From Diphasiastrum complanatum (taxonomy: Eukaryota; Streptophyta; Lycopodiopsida; Lycopodiales; Lycopodiaceae), in assembly GCA_029204225.1 (NCBI GenBank), contig CM055101.1, positions 62,378,171-62,442,170 on the forward strand: a stretch of DNA of 64,000 nucleotides. Reading direction: 5' to 3'. Position 1 is the stretch's first letter, and every line of letters starts with the position of its first letter. Positions 48,376 to 60,110 of this stretch are shown here, in pieces. The position numbers were made by a program, and so were the translations under genes. The notes under the pieces are model-generated. The model was not told the origin of the DNA. It did no database searches and was given only the letters and a program-made list of their open reading frames with translations.

Positions 48376-49560
48376 CTTACAATCACAGGTAAATACCAGT
48401 CAGTCATATGTACGAATATTATCCAACTTCGCAGGTGCTCAAATGGCAGTGCAAAGATGGAGATTGTAGCCTTGTTCAAACACAGTTATTGTTATCAACC
48501 AGACCTTTAGACGGCACTTTAAGATTTCTTCTTGATATAATAATTTCTACAAAAAATGTGTCTTTCTCCATATCATGCTGCTTGACATTCCTTGACAAAG
48601 TAACGAGGACATAGATAAGTACGATCTTCAATTTTTCATTGTCGAAAAATCAAGATTTTTTAGAACATAATGTGTGTCACGAAAATCTGAAAGAAATTAT
48701 GGACATAATTTTTAAGATTTGATCAATGATTCCATCCATGAAAGCTCATACTTTTCAAGTTTCTATCCATAATAACATTCTATTTTAGAGCTAAAATTTT
48801 CAGCCAATTAAATTTGTAAAAAAAAATGAGATCCCATTATATATGACAAGAAGGCAACCCATTATATCTCTTATCATGGGCGGGCTTGGCATATGCAACT
48901 GCAACGCTCGTCAAAGGCTAGTTCCCAATTCTAGCCTATGCCATGAGCGATGTTTCCTCAACGTTGAGGCTATCCACGTGGCATCTATTTGTTGGCTCTG
49001 CAGCGTTAAGCATATGCTAATCACGTGTCATTACTTTGTTGGCCCTGCTCTTCTTGGGCGTTCAACTGGGGACGTGGTAGCATCACGTTCATTTGAGGAC
49101 AAAAGCTATTTCCAGTTTGTAGAACATTTTTATTAATGATATTATTGGACGTGCAGATGAAGGCCACGTGAAGGCCACATGATTCATTATGTGGTCATCC
49201 TGACCCCATCATGCTGCACGTAATAATGTGATAAGTGATAACGATCAGAGCATAACCTCTATCTTCCTGCTGAGACACGAGACTGCTGAGACACGAGACA
49301 GAGTAGAACTTGTATTTTGCTGCTCAGACAGACGCTTGCATCTGCTGAAGAGATCGTGAGAGATCATGTTCCATCTGCTGAAGAGATCATGAGAGATTGT
49401 GCTGAACTCAAAAGAATACCTCCACTCAACTGCAGAGCGGTACTTATCTATCGAGCTCCTTTATTTGTCTTTCAAAGGATTTGAGACAATCTTTTCCATT
49501 ATGCTCAGGTTACCTTCCTTATAACTTGTGATTTCTGAATTTCTAATGTATGTCATTTTG
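48376..49560. other. Intron or intergenic, with short duplications
   Basis: No exon of the KH/CCCH gene was found here. A 33-bp direct duplication (TCTGCTGAAGAGATCRTGAG) lies at about 49339-49400, and GCTGAGACACGAGAC is doubled at 49271-49300. The 97-residue plus frame at 48843-49136 is Cys/His-rich but matches no pattern I know. Confidence 0.45.
48661..48725 (+). repeat. Direct repeat flanking the kinase/HUH block, left copy
   Basis: ACATAATGTGTGTCACGAAAA, then TGAAAGAAATTATGGACATA and ATTTTYAAG, recurs in the same orientation at about 57341-57400. Similarity fades after TCATCAATGA / TGATCAATGA. The two copies enclose about 8.6 kb that includes the repeat array, the kinase gene and the Helitron-type ORF. 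Confidence 0.8.
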
Positions 49561-49619
49561 AAACTACAAACATTTTGATTGAAATTGAAGCCGCGACAAC
49601 AACACGCATGATTACTATT

Positions 49620-50345
49620 CAATTTTTGAATATTCTAAATTCATTTTTGGTGCACGACCATTTGGTTGGCTAGGTGCTACTCATGAATTTCCAAAAATCT
49701 TTTCTACACCTGCTAATTGTCGATTCATTTTTGGTGCATGGCCATTCATTTGGGTAGGTGCTATTGATGAATGAATAATTAGCATTGTTGTCTGTTGGAT
49801 GTTTATTATTTAAAAACTGTGTGCATTCTATGACTGTGTTGCTTGAAGATTTTAAAAATATATAAATGTTTCAATTTTAACATTTTTAGTATATGTATTT
49901 ATTTTTGTATGTGATTTAGTTCATTTCAATTTTGTATTTCATATTTCAATTACAACATATGCTTACAATTTTTCTAGTATTACCAACTCATTAACTTTTT
50001 TATGATCTATAATAACTTAATTGTGCTTCATGAAGTGGGCTTTATTACGAGGCTGAGTCTGTAAATTGTTATTCCTAACTAATAAAAAAGATTTTTTATT
50101 ATTTGCAATTTGTCGTTTTAACAATTGTTCTGCAATCAAATTTGTTATTGTAAATTCAATATTTCGGCATTGGTAACCGTTAAGTTTTTTCGCAAAAAAT
50201 ATCGGAGACTAAAAAAAAAATCTTTTCAAATCTTTATGTACACCTATTTGCTGATCAATAATTGGTTTCAACAACATTCAGTTACAAGAAGTTCTTTGTA
50301 ATGGCTATGTGCTATTGATGAATCTCAATAACCATTTCTGTACCA
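49620..50345 (+). repeat. Repeat array copy 1 (upstream plus kinase 5' end)
   Basis: The copy carries TTTTTGGTGCATGGCCATTC and GGTGCTATTGATGAATG words, then ATTGTGTGCATTCTATGACTG (about 49818), a GAGGCTGAGTCTG motif and a degenerate copy of the kinase ORF start, ending GGTTTCAACAACATTCAGTTAC (50264). The coding part is broken. It is separated from copy 2 by about 1.5 kb of partly unrelated sequence (50.35-51.6 kb). Confidence 0.75.
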
Positions 50346-51589
50346 TCTTTGGTGCATGTGCATAGAGTATCAACTCTTGGTCCATAGATTAATAGTCCGA
50401 ATACTACATATAGCAATAGGCTATTATAAGCAGCCAAAAAACTTGCAGTTGGACTGAGCCTAGTGGGCCAAAAGTTCATGCAAGTCTTATTTCCTCCAAC
50501 CGACTTATCTGAATCCACAACATCACCTCAGAACAACAATTGAATTGTAGAAAGTGTGAACTAATTGAGGTTGTCGATGATACCAATTGACTGGAGCTGG
50601 TTTATTGAATTCGTGTGGCATTCAAATTCAATCTTAATAGAGTCTAGGTTCTAGCTTTAGAGATGTCAAGAAATAGTTCAACATCTTTATGTCCTCTCCA
50701 ATTTGAAGTTGGAGTGGAAAATCAAAATTTGATTGATCTTACGTTCCATCCTTTGGTTCTTGTTTTTCAATTTCTTTCTTTCCAATTCAGAATATCTTTT
50801 ACTTTGTTTTCTTCGTCTTTTGAGATCTCTTAGTAGAGATCTTTGAACTTTTTCTTGTCGCGACTTTGCGATTGACCAATTTTTGCATGCACATTGAGAG
50901 TGACGAGAGTACAAATTATTTATATGCATTTCACATTGGTAAAATAATGTCAATTAGATGCGAACGATCTTTTCTTTGGCAAACTTCAAAATTCAAATTT
51001 CATACTATGAAATTGTACGGAGACAGGCATAATCTCTTTCTTGAAAAATTTGAAGAGGACAATTGCCACCTCTTCATGGCAACATGCCAACAACACAATA
51101 CTAACATTTCTTACTTATAACAATTACTAACAATCTGGAAAAGGCTGTTCGCATCCAATAGACATTATCTCATCATTTTAAAATGGATATATTATGATTG
51201 TCCGTATCTTTTACATCTTCACATGCACAAGGATTACAAATGTATGTATCATGAGATCACATACAAATGTGAAAAAACACACAATTTAAATTTAATTTAC
51301 AACATAATCACATAGCTTTGTATAATCATAAATAGATAGAATTGTTGTGCCTTGTAGATTGCCATATATATTGAGCAATAGGACATGGATCATGTTTCTA
51401 TTAGATTCTAACACAACTTATGATATTTTATGAAGGTTTTTTAATCCTCTTACTTTGTAATATTTGTTTTAATCTTATTAATGGCGATTATATTTGCACA
51501 CATTTGTAATCCAACGTAGTTTAATTTTCAATTTCCTACTTTTAATTTTAATATCAGTTTTCCATGTTTGTTTTTATCCTATATTCAAT

Positions 51590-52665
51590 TTTGGTGTGTG
51601 GCTATATTTATTTTGTTATCTGCTATTGATGAATTTTTAATAACCACTTTCGTGTCGATAATTACTAATTTCTCCTTGGTGCACAACTACTCATTTACCT
51701 AGCTGTTTTTGATGAATGTATAATTACTATGGTTGTTCGTTGCATGCTTAGTTGCCAATTCTTGGTTATTTTGAATTCACTTCTGGTCCACGGCTATTCA
51801 GTTGGCTATGTGCTATTGATGAATCTCAATAACCATTTGTGTAGCTACTAATTATTGATTCATCTTTGGTGCACAACTATTTACTTGATTAGGTGCTATT
51901 GATGAATCTATAACTTCCATGGTTGTTTGTTGCATGATTACTCTTCAGTTTTTTATTATTCTAAATTCATTTTTGGTGCATGGCCATTTACTTGACTAGG
52001 TGCTACTCATGAATTTCCAATAATCCTTTCTATACCTGCTAATTGTCAATTCATTTTTGGTGCATGGCCAATCATTTGGGTAGGTGCTACTGATGAATGC
52101 ACAATTATCATGGTTGTCTATTGCATGTTTATTATTTAAGAATTGTGTGCATTCTATGACTGTGTTGCCTGAAGAATTTAAAAATATAGACATGTTTTAA
52201 TCTTAACATTTTTAGTATATGGTTTTATTTTTGTATGTGATTTACTACATTTCAATTTTGTAATTCATATTTCAATTACAACACATGCTTACAATTTCAT
52301 ATTTCTAGTATTATGAACTCATTAACTTTTCTATAATTCGTAATTACGTAATTGTGATTCATGGAGTGGGCTTTATTACGAAGCTGGGTCTGTAGATTGT
52401 TATTCTTAACTACTAAAAAAGATTTTTTATTATATGCAATCTGTTGTTTTAATAGTTCTTCTGTAATCAAATTTGTTATTGTAAATTCAATATTGCGGCA
52501 TTAATAACCGTTAGGTTTTTCTACAAAAATTATCGGCGACTAAAGAAAAATTCTTCTGAAATCTTTACATACATCTATTTGCCGATCAATAAGTGGTTTC
52601 AACAACATTTAGTTACAAGAAATTCTTTGTAATGGCTATGTGCCATTGATGACTCTCAATAACCA
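51590..52665 (+). repeat. Repeat array copy 2
   Basis: The same landmark order as copy 1: several TTGGTGCAYGGCCATTYA words, TGTGTGCATTCTATGACTG (about 52146), GAAGCTGGGTCTG, and a degenerate kinase 5' segment with GGTTTCAACAACATTTAGTTAC at 52594. It lies 2330 bases after the same point in copy 1 and 830 before copy 3. Confidence 0.75.
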
Positions 52666-53440
52666 TTTGTGTGCCTGATAATTATTGATGCATCTTTGGT
52701 GCATGATCGTTTACTAGTTAGGTGCTATTGATGAATCTATAACTGCAATGGTTGTTTGTTGCAAAATTACTCTTCAGTTCCTGATTATTCTAAATTCATT
52801 TTTGGTGCGCGGCCATTCACTTGACTAGGTGCTACTCATGAGTTTCCAGTAATTTTTTGTATGCCTGCTAATTCTCGATTCATTTTTATGCATGGCCATT
52901 CATTTGGATAGGTGCTATTGATGAATGCATAATTATCATGATTGTCTGTTGCATGTTTATTATTTAAGAATTGTGTGAATTCTATGACTGTGTTGTTTAA
53001 AGATTTTAAAATTATATAAATGTTTCAATTTTAACATTTTTAGTATATGTTTTTATTTTTGTACATGATTTAGTATATTTTAATTTTGTATTTCATATTT
53101 CAATTACAACAGATGCTTGCAATTTCATATTTCTGATATTATAAACTCATTAACTTTTTTGTGATTTGTAGTAACTTAATTGTGATTCATGAAGTGAGTT
53201 TTATTACGAGGCCGAGACTATAAAATGTTATTCCTAACTAGTAAAAACGATTTTTTATTATATGCAACTTGTTGTTTTAACAGTTGTTCTACAATCAAAT
53301 TTTTTTATTGGAAATTCAATATTCCGGCATTAGTAACCATTAGCTTTTTCCGCAGAAATTATGGGTGAGCAAAGAAAAATTCTTCTCAGATCTTTACGTA
53401 CATCGGTTTGTCGATTAATAAGTGGTTTCAACAACACCAA
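52666..53440 (+). repeat. Repeat array copy 3, leading into the kinase ORF
   Basis: This is the copy whose end is the actual kinase ORF start (ATG at 53361, GGTTTCAACAACACCAAGTTAC at 53424). Upstream it has the same TTGGTGCGCGGCCATTCAC words and GTGTGAATTCTATGACTG. Copies 1 and 2 stop matching the gene after about its first 35-40 codons. Confidence 0.75.
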
Positions 53441-54788
53441 GTTACAAGAAGTTGTTTGTAATGAGGCTCGTGTGAGAGCACTTACAAACAAAATAATTCA
53501 AGCGGTGTGTAAAAAATATAAATCCAATGAAGAAAAAGTCATAGAAAATATTTCTAGTTGTATTTGAAATGTCAGTAAATGTCTTCAGGACTTGGGAGAT
53601 GAAGTTCTCTCGGGGATAGATAGAACTAAATTAGAATGTTGGGACAAGCTGTGGAGAATACAGAAAGGAGAGCTAAACACATCGAGTCACAAATTGTGTT
53701 ATCAAAAAAATTGCGATTGGAACATCAATGCCATTCACATGTGGGAGACAATTCATCAATGAAGTTTAAGAAAACAGATTTTACACGACTAGCAGCGAGT
53801 GTCAAGAATTCCGAATGCACTTTATCAGTGGGAATTCCAAATGATGCAATTGTTTGGAAAGAAAGAGTAGGATCTGGTACATTTGGAGCCTGTTTTAAAA
53901 TTGAAATCATCTAAATATCTTTTTTCCCTGAAAGACTTGTTTTTGTCGCAAAGAAATACAAAGGTGAGCGGCAAGATAGACTGAAATCCTTCGCGCAAGA
54001 AGTTAGTATTGATATTGCACACATGGGAATTGTACGGAGTATTGGACATACACGACAACCTCCTGGTCTCTATCTTCCCGTACTTCAATGGAGGTAGCTT
54101 GGACGATATGATGATGAAACTACCAATAAAAAATGGCTCGTTCAGACGAGCCATGGCAAAGTTGCAGGGAAATGGTAAGATAAAGAGTCCTCAATTAGAC
54201 CCTATTATAGCGTTAGATGAGATGGTCAGAATAAAATCAATTTGTGACAATGTGTGTGGCATCTCACATGCTTTCGTGCAAACAATGGCATTTGCATATA
54301 ATGAATTTCTTTTACATTGCGATTTGCATGCATCTAATGTCATGATCGATTTCACCAACCAAATGCATCCCAAAATTGGTGTTATCGATCGAGGAATGGC
54401 AGTAGGAGTCCAATACGAATCCAAAAAATCTTGGGTGGCCAATCCAACAATCCATGCGCTTCGGCCGTGGTTAGCTCCCGAGTTGCTAAATCGCAACCAT
54501 GTGTACACGAGAGCTACAGACACATGGTCAGTGGCATGGCTGATCACCGAACTCATCACATTTTGTGAGGAGTTTTGTAAGTTGCACTATCTTGATTGGA
54601 ATCAGAGCCTTGCAGCAGCTAATGCAGAGCATATCAAATATATTATCGCAAAAGAATATTATATTGTTGATGAGAATGCAAGAAGAAATTTACAAGATTT
54701 AGATGATAATCTTAAGAGATTTAACTTGCATCTAGATCAATATCTTCGACCAATGGCCGAAATGATGCCTGCATTTTATATATTTTGA
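53361..54788 (+). pseudogene. Protein kinase gene, broken by stops and a frameshift
   Basis: Four segments on the plus strand make one kinase-like protein. An N-terminal helical part (MGEQRKILLRSL, ..., KYKSNEEKVIENI) stops at 53565. After a frame change, 53636-53911 leads into the glycine loop VGSGTFGACFK. An in-frame TAA at 53912 is followed, still in frame, by the Lys motif FVAKKYKG and the helix-C Glu region SFAQEVSI. A one-base shift at about 54080 leads to the hinge and C-lobe (PYFNGGSLDDM). The C-lobe has HCDLHASNVMI (catalytic loop Asp and Asn present, Arg of HRD is Cys), GVIDRGMA (DFG as DRG), LAPEL (APE) and DTWSVAW. The C-lobe frame alone is open for 259 residues. Substrate and class are unknown; Ser/Thr or dual specificity is likeliest. 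As sequenced it cannot make a whole kinase. Confidence 0.78.
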
Positions 54789-55327
54789 ATTTATAGATAC
54801 TATGTACAAAGAACAAAGAACGGATATAAGTTATATTACATGTCATGATATTTTCACGCAACGTAATTGCAAGTTTATTTTCTTGTGCATTTATTTGCTA
54901 ATATGTTTGAAATTTAAAATGGCTTATGAAAATATATGATACTAAATAGATGTGGAATGATATGATATTTTAAAACTACAAATTAGCAATCGATTGAACT
55001 GTTTTGTTCTATTTTTTTTTTCTTCTTTCAAACCTCTTCAAATACTTGCTACAATTCTATCTGTTATGATACATTTTCTAATCTACTATGATACTTTTTT
55101 TTTCTTTGTTATCTAAAAATCATAAATGATCATTTGGTATGTTTATTTATATGTTTGCAGGTGTTTATATAAAGACTACAACCTCTTTTTGATACTTCAA
55201 ATAATAAATTTTTCATCTCATTTTGTAGCTTTTCGTTTCAAAGATGCATATTGCAATCTTCTTTTTTAGTATTTAAATTTTAATAAATATTGTAATTGCC
55301 ATCTTTCTTGTTGCTTGGATTATATTC

Positions 55328-57016
55328 ATGACATCATCCATGAACCAAAAACGCTCGTTTTCTAGACAAAGGACATTGAAAAAACAAAGGGCCAATTTTA
55401 TACTCTTCAATAGGACAAGACTAGAAATTTCAGAGATGAATAATCAATGGTCGGAAATTAGTATGAATCTAGTAAAATGTATGAACCGTTGTTCCACTTG
55501 TGGCAGCTCAACTTTTTCCATGCAGCACATTTCAGGAAAAAACATATTAGAAATTGATAATATACCTCTGTACGCAACAACCAATACATTTTTATGGAAA
55601 TATACATATGAAAATGAATCCAAAAAAGCATGGTATGTCTATAATTCTTGTGTCAAAAATAAACATAGAATATGCTACAATGTATTTCAATCACCTGAAT
55701 ATATACGAAGCATCTTGAGATTAGAGCCTTTTGTAGTGCAAAATCTAGCCTTTGTGGATGTTTCAATTGAAACAAAAAGACAATATAAATCTTTTTCAAA
55801 AGGCTGGATCACAACAAAATCGTTGCTTGATAATGCAATTGCATGTGATCTACATATTGAAAATGAGTCTGCGAAGAGACACTCCCTCCAAAGATTGTTA
55901 AAACAAAGTTTAGAACATAATCCATTATTTGCAAGGTTTTACACCATCTATGAGAAAAATGCTTCGGACAATAGTCTAGCCTTCATTTCTCTACAATCTG
56001 TCGATCATCTTCTCCCTGGCAATGTTGCATATGAAACTATGACTGTTGACCCCCTCCAAAAATCGTATATTCTACTAGAAGATACAACCCCATTATCAAA
56101 GCATAATGACAAACGACATCATGATATTTATCAAGATTCAAATGTAAAACTAAGAAACAATAACAAAATTTATTCAAAACATATAGGGCTTGTAAATATT
56201 GGTCAACATGATGACGAACCCATGTTAACATTGGAAACAAGCCTGTTTCCTTTTTTATTTCCATTTGCTCATGGATTTTATGATGGAAATATAAGCTTCA
56301 TTGATTATGCTAGCCTACGAGCAAGTTCTTTCTTTTCGATGTTTACACTATATCTGCCCTACATAATAGTCTTATACCAAATTAGGCAAACAATTTTAAT
56401 ATCGAATAGCATTCCATTAATAGTGCTACAAAAAGATATAATCAGCTTTCTCTCAAAGAATAAGAAAGCATTTGAACAACAAATATTCAGTCATGTTATA
56501 AAATATACTCTACCAACTCAAATTCCAAACACACCATCTTGGCATAGACGCAATTTAAAAGATCTCTTAACAATGGCTGAACACTGGGGACTCCCCCAAT
56601 TTTTTTTAACATTCACTGCGGACGAAAATTCAGAGACAAGATGGTTTGAAATCAGTGAAATAGAGAAAATTGCACAACAAATAAACATGGATTTTGATTG
56701 GCGAAATTGTCCGATTGAGTGCATGATGCTATTTGTGGCTCGATTGGAAAGATTCATGAAAGAGTATCTGCTTTCAAAGCACTTCTTGTTAGGAAGAATC
56801 AAACACTATGTCATTCGATATGAGATCCAAAACAGAGGATCAGTTCATGCACATATCATGTTTTGGATTGAAGAAGAAGATGTGGAAACAAATTCAAATG
56901 AAATCGTTGCATGCATTCCAACAAAATGGAATGACCAATTGCACAAATTTGATGAGCCTATTAATGAATTTGATAGAGACCTATACAATTTGGTTGTTAA
57001 AAAACAGATCCATTAA
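55328..57016 (+). CDS. Helitron-type HUH (Rep) protein without helicase
   Basis: One open frame of 562 residues with no breaks. Residues 50-75 hold a Cys-x2-Cys (CSTCGSS) zinc-finger-like start. About residues 300-360 carry LFPFLFPFAHGFYDGNIS and FFSMFTLYLPYII, matching the region that precedes the Rep domain in Helitron proteins. The Helitron_like_N/Rep part has FFLTFTADENSE (motif 1), then RYEIQNRGSVHAHIMFWIE, whose HAH is the two-His metal site of HUH nucleases. The frame stops after VVKKQIH, close to where the catalytic Tyr segment should follow, and no SF1 helicase is found downstream. So the protein could bind metal and perhaps DNA but probably cannot nick or unwind alone. Neighbours: a broken kinase gene 540 bases upstream in the same direction. 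A fragment of an autonomous Helitron is the simplest reading. Confidence 0.82.
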   Translation: MTSSMNQKRSFSRQRTLKKQRANFILFNRTRLEISEMNNQWSEISMNLVKCMNRCSTCGSSTFSMQHISGKNILEIDNIPLYATTNTFLWKYTYENESKKAWYVYNSCVKNKHRICYNVFQSPEYIRSILRLEPFVVQNLAFVDVSIETKRQYKSFSKGWITTKSLLDNAIACDLHIENESAKRHSLQRLLKQSLEHNPLFARFYTIYEKNASDNSLAFISLQSVDHLLPGNVAYETMTVDPLQKSYILLEDTTPLSKHNDKRHHDIYQDSNVKLRNNNKIYSKHIGLVNIGQHDDEPMLTLETSLFPFLFPFAHGFYDGNISFIDYASLRASSFFSMFTLYLPYIIVLYQIRQTILISNSIPLIVLQKDIISFLSKNKKAFEQQIFSHVIKYTLPTQIPNTPSWHRRNLKDLLTMAEHWGLPQFFLTFTADENSETRWFEISEIEKIAQQINMDFDWRNCPIECMMLFVARLERFMKEYLLSKHFLLGRIKHYVIRYEIQNRGSVHAHIMFWIEEEDVETNSNEIVACIPTKWNDQLHKFDEPINEFDRDLYNLVVKKQIH

Positions 57017-57039
57017 ATTGCATAGCTAGTTTGTCTTTC

Positions 57040-57300
57040 TTTGAAAGGCAAAAATTTTCAAAGCACGCCATTTCAATGGCAAACTTAAAAATTGTCTTTC
57101 CATTTGAAAGGTAAATTTAAAAAATTAAATGTCATGCTAGTTTAGAATTTTAAAATTTAATTGTAAAATATAACATGAATGTATGTATAAGTGGTTGAAA
57201 GGTTCATACTTATTTTTTTTTAAAGGTACCCAATTATACATGTCATGTGAAAGGTAAAACAAAAAAAAACCTATCGGGGTGAAAGGTAGGGGTGCAAGTC
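57040..57300 (+). repeat. GAAAGGTAAA-rich 3' flank
   Basis: Words of the form TTGAAAGGYAAA recur about five times over 250 bases directly after the HUH ORF. No coding signal is seen. A second copy of the flanking direct repeat follows at 57341. Confidence 0.5.
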
Positions 57301-57340
57301 AAATTCCAAGCTTGACCATGGGCCGGCAAACATCCATTAT

Positions 57341-57400
57341 CGTACATAATGTGTGTCACGAAAATTTGAAAGAAATTATGGACATAATTTTCAAGGCTTC
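57341..57400 (+). repeat. Direct repeat flanking the kinase/HUH block, right copy
   Basis: Near-identical to 48661-48720 over ACATAATGTGTGTCACGAAAAT and TGAAAGAAATTATGGACATA. It follows the HUH ORF by about 325 bases. Confidence 0.8.
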
Positions 57401-57883
57401 ATCAATGACTCTATATTACGTCCATCGAAATAGTCCTTGACATGGATATTTGGTACTCTAGTGTATGAGATTATTAGTTACGCCACATCATTCCAGACTA
57501 GGCCAGTAATATAATTAATAACCTTGTGAGGAACAAATGTTCTAATTGGACCTATGGAGCTAGTGCATGGTGATTGACAGCTTTTTGTGCAAGAACAGGA
57601 GATCAAGTTGCTTTTGCGTGGTTTTGGGGTATCCTAGAGAGAATATTCATCTATTTTTGGGGTCTATATCCTTGGTAGGAACTCGCCCATCTCCTCGTTC
57701 ATTTTTTATGTCTCCAAAAGCCAAGATCCTCTCCTCTCTTGCACTCAGTCACCGTGGCTCGAGGGTGAAGCAGTTAGGGACTTGACTTTTCGTTCTTGTT
57801 GGTTTGGTGGTTTTGCTCCACAAGTGTCCTTTTGGTTGCATGCAATAGAATCTTGAGAGATTTTCACTTGGTGATTGTAATAG

Positions 57884-57895
57884 TGGTATCAGAGC
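57884..57895 (+). promoter_or_regulatory. Primer-binding site of an LTR retrotransposon
   Basis: An exact TGGTATCAGAGC, the initiator tRNA-Met complement. A 5' LTR would end at about 57880, but its start cannot be fixed (somewhere after 57.4 kb) because no partner LTR is seen. A gag remnant follows 1.6 kb downstream. Confidence 0.65.
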
Positions 57896-59499
57896 ACGCC
57901 TTGCATCAATCAGAAGGTGGAGTTATGATTCTTGCTTTTTGCAACTTTTTGGTAAGATATCCTTGCTTTTTACTTCCAAGTGGTGGAATGGACCAAGTAG
58001 TGGTTTCTCTTATTTTGATTTGCTTCCAGCCTAATGGTCATTATTATGAGAATTTTCTATGGAAAATGATGGAAATTTATGGATTTTTGGAGGTTTTTTG
58101 CTATTTTTGACTAGTATTCAATGTTTTAGCTTGAAATTTATCAAAGCTATTGTTCCTAAAGATTTTTTAGATTTTTACTTGTTGTTTTACAGTCATTATG
58201 ACAGTATCTTATAATTGATTATTGGTGATATTGGATCCAAGTAGTGTTTTTGGTCAAATTTTGGTAATTCTGAGTTATAAATGGACTATATGAATCAATA
58301 TTCATTCGAATCAGAACTTTTTGTGCTTGCATGTTGCCAGATTACAGTAGATCAGGTTTGATTGCACTTTCATGTGGATTAGATCCACAAAATCATGTTG
58401 GAAAAGTCGGGAAAAAAAGAGAGTCAAAAAACAAGGTTTTCTGGTGGTTTTTTTTCCATTATTTCTAGAGTATTTCTCAAAATTCTTGAACAAAACATTG
58501 CATACACATTCTTCTGTGTGTAATGAAACTGTCCAGGGTCTTTCCTAAAGTTTGGGTGGGCTTGGAAATCTCTAAATCTTTATTCAATCTAAAATGTATG
58601 TTGTATTTCCTCTGATCTGAGCTCTCATGCACCCAATTTAGTAGTAAAAGGCTTAGGCATCGTTGTCTTGAAAATTTGCTTTTTGGTGCCCCCCATAGAA
58701 GCTATTTCTGATTGATCTGAGCATATGCTTGAATGTTGGACCTGTTAGAAGCTTACATGCCTTAGAAGAGTGCTTGTAACCTCTGATTGAAGGCATGTGG
58801 GGCTGAGATAGGATTTTTGGAAATTTCTCCTTGTAAAAGTGCACCCTCCTATTGGTTTTTTTTGGCTGTTATAGATCACATGTATGAGGTCCAGGTGGCA
58901 AGGTGACATGGCATCCGTCTTGCTAACCCACTCTCCCTCTATATTGTGCTTTACAATGACCAAATCAGAGTCTTGTAGCAAAAGTTATGGCCATCAAAAG
59001 TTTGGTAGTTTTTAGAGTAAAATTTGAAATTTTACCAAAATGTTTTAATTGCATGTGAAGCAGTAGAGTGCATTCCTAGTGTTAAAAATGTTTTTTGGAA
59101 TCGGTATGCATGTCCGAGTACATGATACTGAAGATAAAGTAGGTTGATCAGTATAATTTCACGCAATGAATACAATTTTCGCAAAAGCTATTAAAAAAGC
59201 TGATTTTCTAGTTGTTAGGCAATTTATAAAAGAAAAAAAAATTATTTTTGAATAAATCATTGTATGTCATGTCATGTTTGATGCATGTTGGATGTTTCAG
59301 AATCAATTCGAAATGTCGTCAAAGTTCGAAATTGTTCAAAATTTGTTATTTATTGATTGAACGAAATTAGCTTAAAAAAGTGAAAGACCTTGCTGAGATA
59401 AAATCAACTAGTAATAAGGTCTAGTGTCTTTTTGCTTCTTGTTAAAGATTTCCAATCTATCAAATAATTAAGCTAAATTTTTATTTCAGGTAATCAATA

Positions 59500-60110
59500 A
59501 TGGCGCATGATCACACAGATCTAGCGGGAACAGTACCCATGCCGACCTACTTACAAATTTGCTAGCAATTAAGTCAGGCACTTAATGAAATGAACAATTG
59601 GAACTGTTTGAGGAATCAACAAATGGAAGTGTTGCTGAATCAAGTCAAAGCTTCATCTTTACCAAATTTGGGCTTCCAGCCAAAATCTTATTCAGGGGAG
59701 AAGAAAGAGAAGAAGCTAGAGGTGGTGTAACCAAGTGGACCAATTATTTTAATCTACTTGCAATTTCGGAAGAGAAAAAGATTGAGAGTGTGGTTAGGTT
59801 CTTCAAAGGAAAGGCTTCATCGTGGTGACGTGATTTGCAACCCAAGCTCACTATGTGGGAAGAATTCATGGAAGTGTTCAGAAATCGTTTGTGGTTGCGA
59901 ACAATTCAGACTATTACCAAAGGTTCCTAAGTTGCAGAATGGGGACACGGAGACTCATCCCTGCAAGAATTCATGGATTTATGGAACAAAGTTCCATCAT
60001 TTGATTCAAAATTGATACTCTGGCAAGTTATCCTAGGTTTGCCAGTCGACTATCAGAACATAAGTGAAACGTGCTTCAAACTTTCGATAACGTCGTACGA
60101 GTCATCTTTC
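59500..60110 (+). pseudogene. LTR-retrotransposon gag remnant
   Basis: From the ATG at 59500 the frame reads MAHDHTDLAGTVPMPTYLQ and then stops. Shifted frames carry the core of a retrotransposon gag: WTNYFNLLAISEEKKIESV, RFFKGKASSW, then RDLQPKLTMWEEFMEVFRN and LQEFMDLWNKVPSFD. The pattern of a tryptophan-rich block followed by WEEFMEVFRNR is typical of Ty3/gypsy-like gag. No zinc knuckle, protease or pol follows. At least three breaks are present. Between 57.9 and 59.5 kb the sequence looks like an untranslated leader. Confidence 0.72.
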
